Shown: in pieces, positions 60,743 to 64,000 of the stretch
How the letters are laid out: the number at the start of each line of letters is the position of its first letter
Position numbering within the stretch: position 1 is the first letter of the stretch
Assembly (NCBI RefSeq): GCF_000346465.2
Contig: NC_034009.1
Location: 14,776,499 to 14,840,498, forward strand
Source of the DNA: Prunus persica
Lineage: Eukaryota > Streptophyta > Magnoliopsida > Rosales > Rosaceae
DNA: 64,000 nt
Direction of reading: 5' to 3'
Notes under the pieces: model-generated
What the model saw: the letters and a program-made list of their open reading frames with translations, nothing else
The model's database searches: none
Told to the model about the DNA's origin: nothing
Translations under genes and position numbers: made by a program

Positions 60743-62400
60743 TGTAACACCTTGACCCAATTTAATCGTTTTGTTCAATTTATGTAATTGTAAAATTACA
60801 ATTTTGCCCTCGGGATGTAGGGTCACTTTAGTCACTTTTTGATCCGGAAGGATTTTGGAAAAATGAGTGGCACTATTGCGTAGGGCTCGTCGATACAAGT
60901 TTGTAGACATGCGGCACGCCTAATTCCGAGTTGTAACGAATGAGAAAAAGTCTGAAAACGAAAAGGACACAAAAGGAAATTTTAAAATTCTACAGTAACC
61001 GGGCAGTTTTAAAATTTAAAATTTTTATTTTTTCCTTCTTCTTCTTCTTCCTCCCTCTCCCTTTGGTTCGCAAGCAGCAGCCCCTTCCCTTCTGTTATTG
61101 TTCATCCGAACAGTTTTTGGGCTGCCAACTCCTCCTCTGGCCACCCCAAGCGACGGTATGGGTTCCAAAACGTCAAGCTCACTTTCCTCTTCCTATCCCG
61201 ACCATTCACTGCCATTGGAACTGCCACCATTCGCCTAAAATTGCGAAAAACATATCGGTTTTACCCATTACTTCACTAAGCTCATTCGGGTGATTTCGGC
61301 AACCAAATTCTTCGAACTTGGTATGTTTTCTCATCGGCTCGATGTGTTCTAGCTGCAGGTTGGGTTGTTTAGAATTAATTTCTACATTTTGGAGGTTTTG
61401 GCCAGTTTCGGCCCCCGATTCAGGCCATTTCTGGTGACTTTTCGGAGTTGGTCCAAGAACAAAAGTTGCTTCACTCAATGTCTTGATCTTGTAGTATAAG
61501 TCTGGACCGTCGGTTTGTAGATTTTTCGATTATCAAAAATTGCTTTAGGTACCCACGCGTTGCCGGTGCATGGGCCACTTTGTGGCCTGTCTTTGAGTCC
61601 TAAAATGATCCCCATGTCGTCCCGAGCACGATGGTATGCTCGGATATGAATTTGGTTATCGTTTGATCGTCGATCGAATATCGTATATTAGGCGTTATCC
61701 GGGTTCGATATGTTCAAACCATTGGATCGACTTCATTCCAATTTATGTTGATTTAGGCATTCATAGGATCGTGTATGAATTCGCAGATCGTGAATCGGAG
61801 CCTCGAATGGGATTCAATAACTTAAAGTTTGCGTTAAACAATAACCGTCCGATCGTACGATCACGAGCTATCGGACCCTTCGATTCGGACCAAATTTACA
61901 GGACATGTATAATAAATCCTGTTGAACCCATAGGAACTTTCAGATCGGAAATCGAAGGACGTGGGCCCCGCCGGTCCGATTGACCAAGTTTGGGTAGTTT
62001 GACCCATTGGTTGACTGTGAGTTTTTTGAGGTAGTTTCACCCTTCAAGGAGTACTAGAACGACCTCATTAACAAGTCTTGACTGTTATTTGAGTTATGTT
62101 GACTATGTTGGGATTTTGAGATTTGTTTTATAATAATGTATGAAATTCTTGGATTATTAGTTTGATAATTGAAGTTATGGAAGGGATGAGTATGAGATAC
62201 TTGATCGATGGGTTATGAAAACGAGTCTTGGGTCTCGGCTATGTTTATTAGTAAATAAATGGATGTTTGTGTTTAAGTGTACTTCGTTCTTCTAATATGG
62301 AATTTCTTGCATAAAGAATTTTGGGTTGAAAATTGATTTAATATGGTGAATGAGGATATGAGATCTCTAAAGGTTATCATTTTATCATTAATTAATATTA
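60743..62400 (+). mobile_element. Truncated Ty3/gypsy LTR, plus strand
   Basis: It begins TGTAACACCTTGACCC and contains the same ordered landmarks as the solo LTR at 34225-36794: 'aattacaattttgccctcgg', 'catgtcgtcccgagcacga', 'cgttatccgggttcgatatg' and 'gggccccgc'. It stops at 62400, where a TIR element begins, about 0.9 kb short of the full family length. The LTR 3' end is not present on the far side of that element. Confidence 0.8.
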
Positions 62401-63423
62401 GAGATTTTCTATTTGAACCCCACACTTTTCTTAGTTCACCCCATGTTCTAAGTTTACCCAAACTTTAAATTTTCACAATTTCTAAGAAAACCCCATTATC
62501 TTCCCAAACTACCATTAAATACACCCTAAGCTAAAAAAAATAAGAAATAAAAGAAATTTTATATTTAAACCCCACAAGCTACCCTTAGAGGAGAAAGTAC
62601 GTTCTTATTTGACAGACACTTGATTTGTTGACAATGTTAATTTATAGATTGGTAAATTTTTTGTGCATAATATGTGATTCTTATTTGATTTCTACCTCCG
62701 AATACCATCTAGAATTTTTAAACATTGAAACACTATGTACTGAAGCTTTAGGCACTTACTTTGATATGAGATAAAACTGGTACTTGAGGTTGCTACACAT
62801 TGCAATAGGAGTAGGCCATCTGATCGGCCATCAATGGAGAATACATTGAAGCGTTTATCAGAGTGGAAAAGCAACAAGAAAAATAACCCAACTATTGAAG
62901 CAGCAATAGCAGAATTATGATTTTAGATGCATACTGGAATTTGTGACAATAATAATACTGTTCCTAGCAGAAGAAAAAAAAAACACAAACAAATATAACC
63001 TCAAATCCGAAATTTAATACTTTCTAAAAAAAAAAGAACAGCTTACCAAAGCATCAAGTAAAAAAAATAAAAAACAAAAGCAATCAACAAAGGAAAGAGA
63101 ATAAGATCATTACAGCCAAATAATCAGCAAGTCTTTCTATTAGCTCCCACGCAAATTTTTAAGAGACATGCTCATCAATATTCTCTGTCTCTGGCAATAC
63201 GATGTAGATGAGTTTGTATTTTTCTAAAAGGTATTTTTCTAAAACTTAATATGAAGAGTGGTGAGGTTGTGTTGGGTGTGTGTATAGATGTATTGGGTTA
63301 AATATTAAGTTAGATGACCTTTTTTTGTCTTTTTACACAATAATAAAACTTACAGCTTAATGATTTAAGTATTTAAGTATTAGGGTGAACTAAGAGAAGT
63401 GTGAGGTTTAAATAGAAAATCTC
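62401..63423. mobile_element. Pack-type TIR element carrying a kinase exon
   Basis: The terminal inverted repeats are about 40 bp (GAGATTTTCTATTTGAACCC inward from 62401; the right end differs at few positions). The element is 1023 bp. The flanks differ (LTR fragment on the left, LINE fragment on the right) and no target duplication is visible, so flanking DNA was rearranged after insertion. It carries the exon listed at 62789-62920 and no transposase. Confidence 0.75.
62789..62920 (+). pseudogene. Captured terminal exon of a receptor-like protein kinase
   Basis: After an AG acceptor the frame reads VATHCNRSRPSDRPSMENTL and KRLSEWKSNKKNNP to a TGA, 43 codons. C-x-x-x-x-P-x-DRPSM followed by L is subdomain XI of plant receptor-like kinases, and the rest is a C-terminal tail. 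Only this exon is present. The intact splice acceptor indicates DNA-level capture. Confidence 0.65.
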
Positions 63424-63784
63424 ATTCCATCTCCCCGTCCTAATATTTCCATTAATACATTGCGTCACCTCCCTGGAATCAGATTCGAAGCAGACCTTTG
63501 AGAAACTCTTTTCAATAGCGAACCTGCACCACTCCACTGCTGCCTGAGCCTCAGCCATATGAGTCCGAGAGAAAGGGGATAGCCTTAGCCCCAAGATACT
63601 CACCATTAGCGTTTCTAGCAACAATACCAGCTCCTGCACAGCATGAAGAAGATTTCCCAGCTTCGTCGACATTAATTTTGACCATGTCCACCTCGGGAGC
63701 AGACCAGCCCACGGGGGAGGATAAGGGGACGGCCCTTGGATTACCATTGTTCACATCAAGGATCTCAAAATCTTTTATGCACAA
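63424..63784 (-). pseudogene. LINE-type RNase H domain fragment
   Basis: Minus-strand translation reads VDMVKINVDEAGKSSSCCAG and AGIVARNANGEYLGAKAIPF. A frameshift follows near 63560, and the other frame gives THMAEAQAAVEWCRFAIEKS and VCFESDSREVTQCINGN. D in INVD, E in MAEAQ and D in ESDS are the RNase H acidic residues of the RVT_3 domain at the C-terminus of plant LINEs. The domain breaks off at 63424, where the TIR element starts. The missing C-terminal piece of such a domain is what is seen separately at 52373-52546. Confidence 0.75.
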
Positions 63785-63839
63785 ATACCACCTAGACTAT
63801 TACAATAGAACGTCTGGTGAGCCTACCTATGAATATTTG

Positions 63840-64000
63840 GACAAATCATGCATCCACAGAGGTGCAGCAAATTGCCTAATTGCAACCTCCATGGTTCTTC
63901 ACCATGACAAGTCCAAAACCAGAGATGAAGCCAATAGCCCGCCAATTTGTAAACAACCACCCAGCTTAGTGTTAGTACCAAGTGCACCACAACGGTAACT
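63840..64000. repeat. Sequences shared with AKR unit boundaries, probable start of another unit
   Basis: 'aatatttggacaaatcatgc' and 'gaggtgcagcaa' match the AKR 5' flanks at about 44890-44930 and 22075-22100. 'aagtgcaccacaacggtaac' at 63980-63999 matches the early part of units 0 and 2 ('agtgcaccacaacagtaact' at 37228 and 'atgcaccacaacagtaact' at 11039). The window ends inside this match. Confidence 0.55.

Overview
This window is nuclear DNA from a flowering plant, most likely a woody dicot. The signs are split genes with GT/AG introns, plant transposon families (PIF/Harbinger, MULE, Helitron, Ty3/gypsy LTRs, LINE), no bacterial-style operons, and a perakine-reductase-type aldo-keto reductase cluster. 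Rosaceae is my guess from the general look of the repeats; the sequence does not prove it. No tRNA, rRNA or CRISPR array was seen.

The backbone is a tandemly duplicated locus on the minus strand. Each unit carries a five-exon NADP(H)-dependent aldo-keto reductase (AKR) gene plus shared downstream sequence. Unit 0 (about 10767-16740) is a wrecked gene, split by a CACTA-like insertion. Unit 1 (about 18840-22440) holds an apparently intact gene of 343 codons (19427-21957). Unit 2 (about 36917-45560) holds a second intact gene (42075-44670). Unit 3 (about 45561-52125) has all five exons at identical lengths but a TGA at codon 79. Signature sequences at 63840-64000 suggest another unit beyond the right edge. 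The only other host gene I can support is an NDR1/HIN1-like (LEA_2) membrane protein at 53885-54385.

The rest is mobile DNA, and much of it can be delimited to the base. A 10.7 kb Pack-MULE (22498-33201, 9-bp target duplication) has 4 kb inverted arms carrying exons of an O-fucosyltransferase and of a YtqB-type rRNA methylase; its 2.7 kb loop carries two chaperonin-60 exons. Introns are retained, so capture was at DNA level. A PIF/Harbinger element (38186-41358) has an empty site in the paralogous unit 0. Three solo LTRs or LTR-only elements (34225-36794, 55697-57411, 59935-60608) each have perfect 5-bp duplications. Small Helitrons occur singly (33878-34165) and as a head-to-tail run (46052-47150). 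A Tourist-like MITE (45640-46048), a nested MULE-like element (57815-58921) and a TIR element carrying a kinase C-terminal exon (62401-63423) complete the well-defined set.

The left end (1-10512) is a mosaic: a Harbinger terminus, a 3.4 kb block resembling plant mitochondrial spacer DNA, LTR fragments in both orientations, a truncated Harbinger transposase, and a nine-copy tandem array with strict two-monomer alternation inside an LTR. The biology worth following is the interplay of the tandem AKR family, at different stages of decay, with transposons that date and break the duplicates, and the giant hairpin Pack-MULE that could make double-stranded RNA against the genes it copied.
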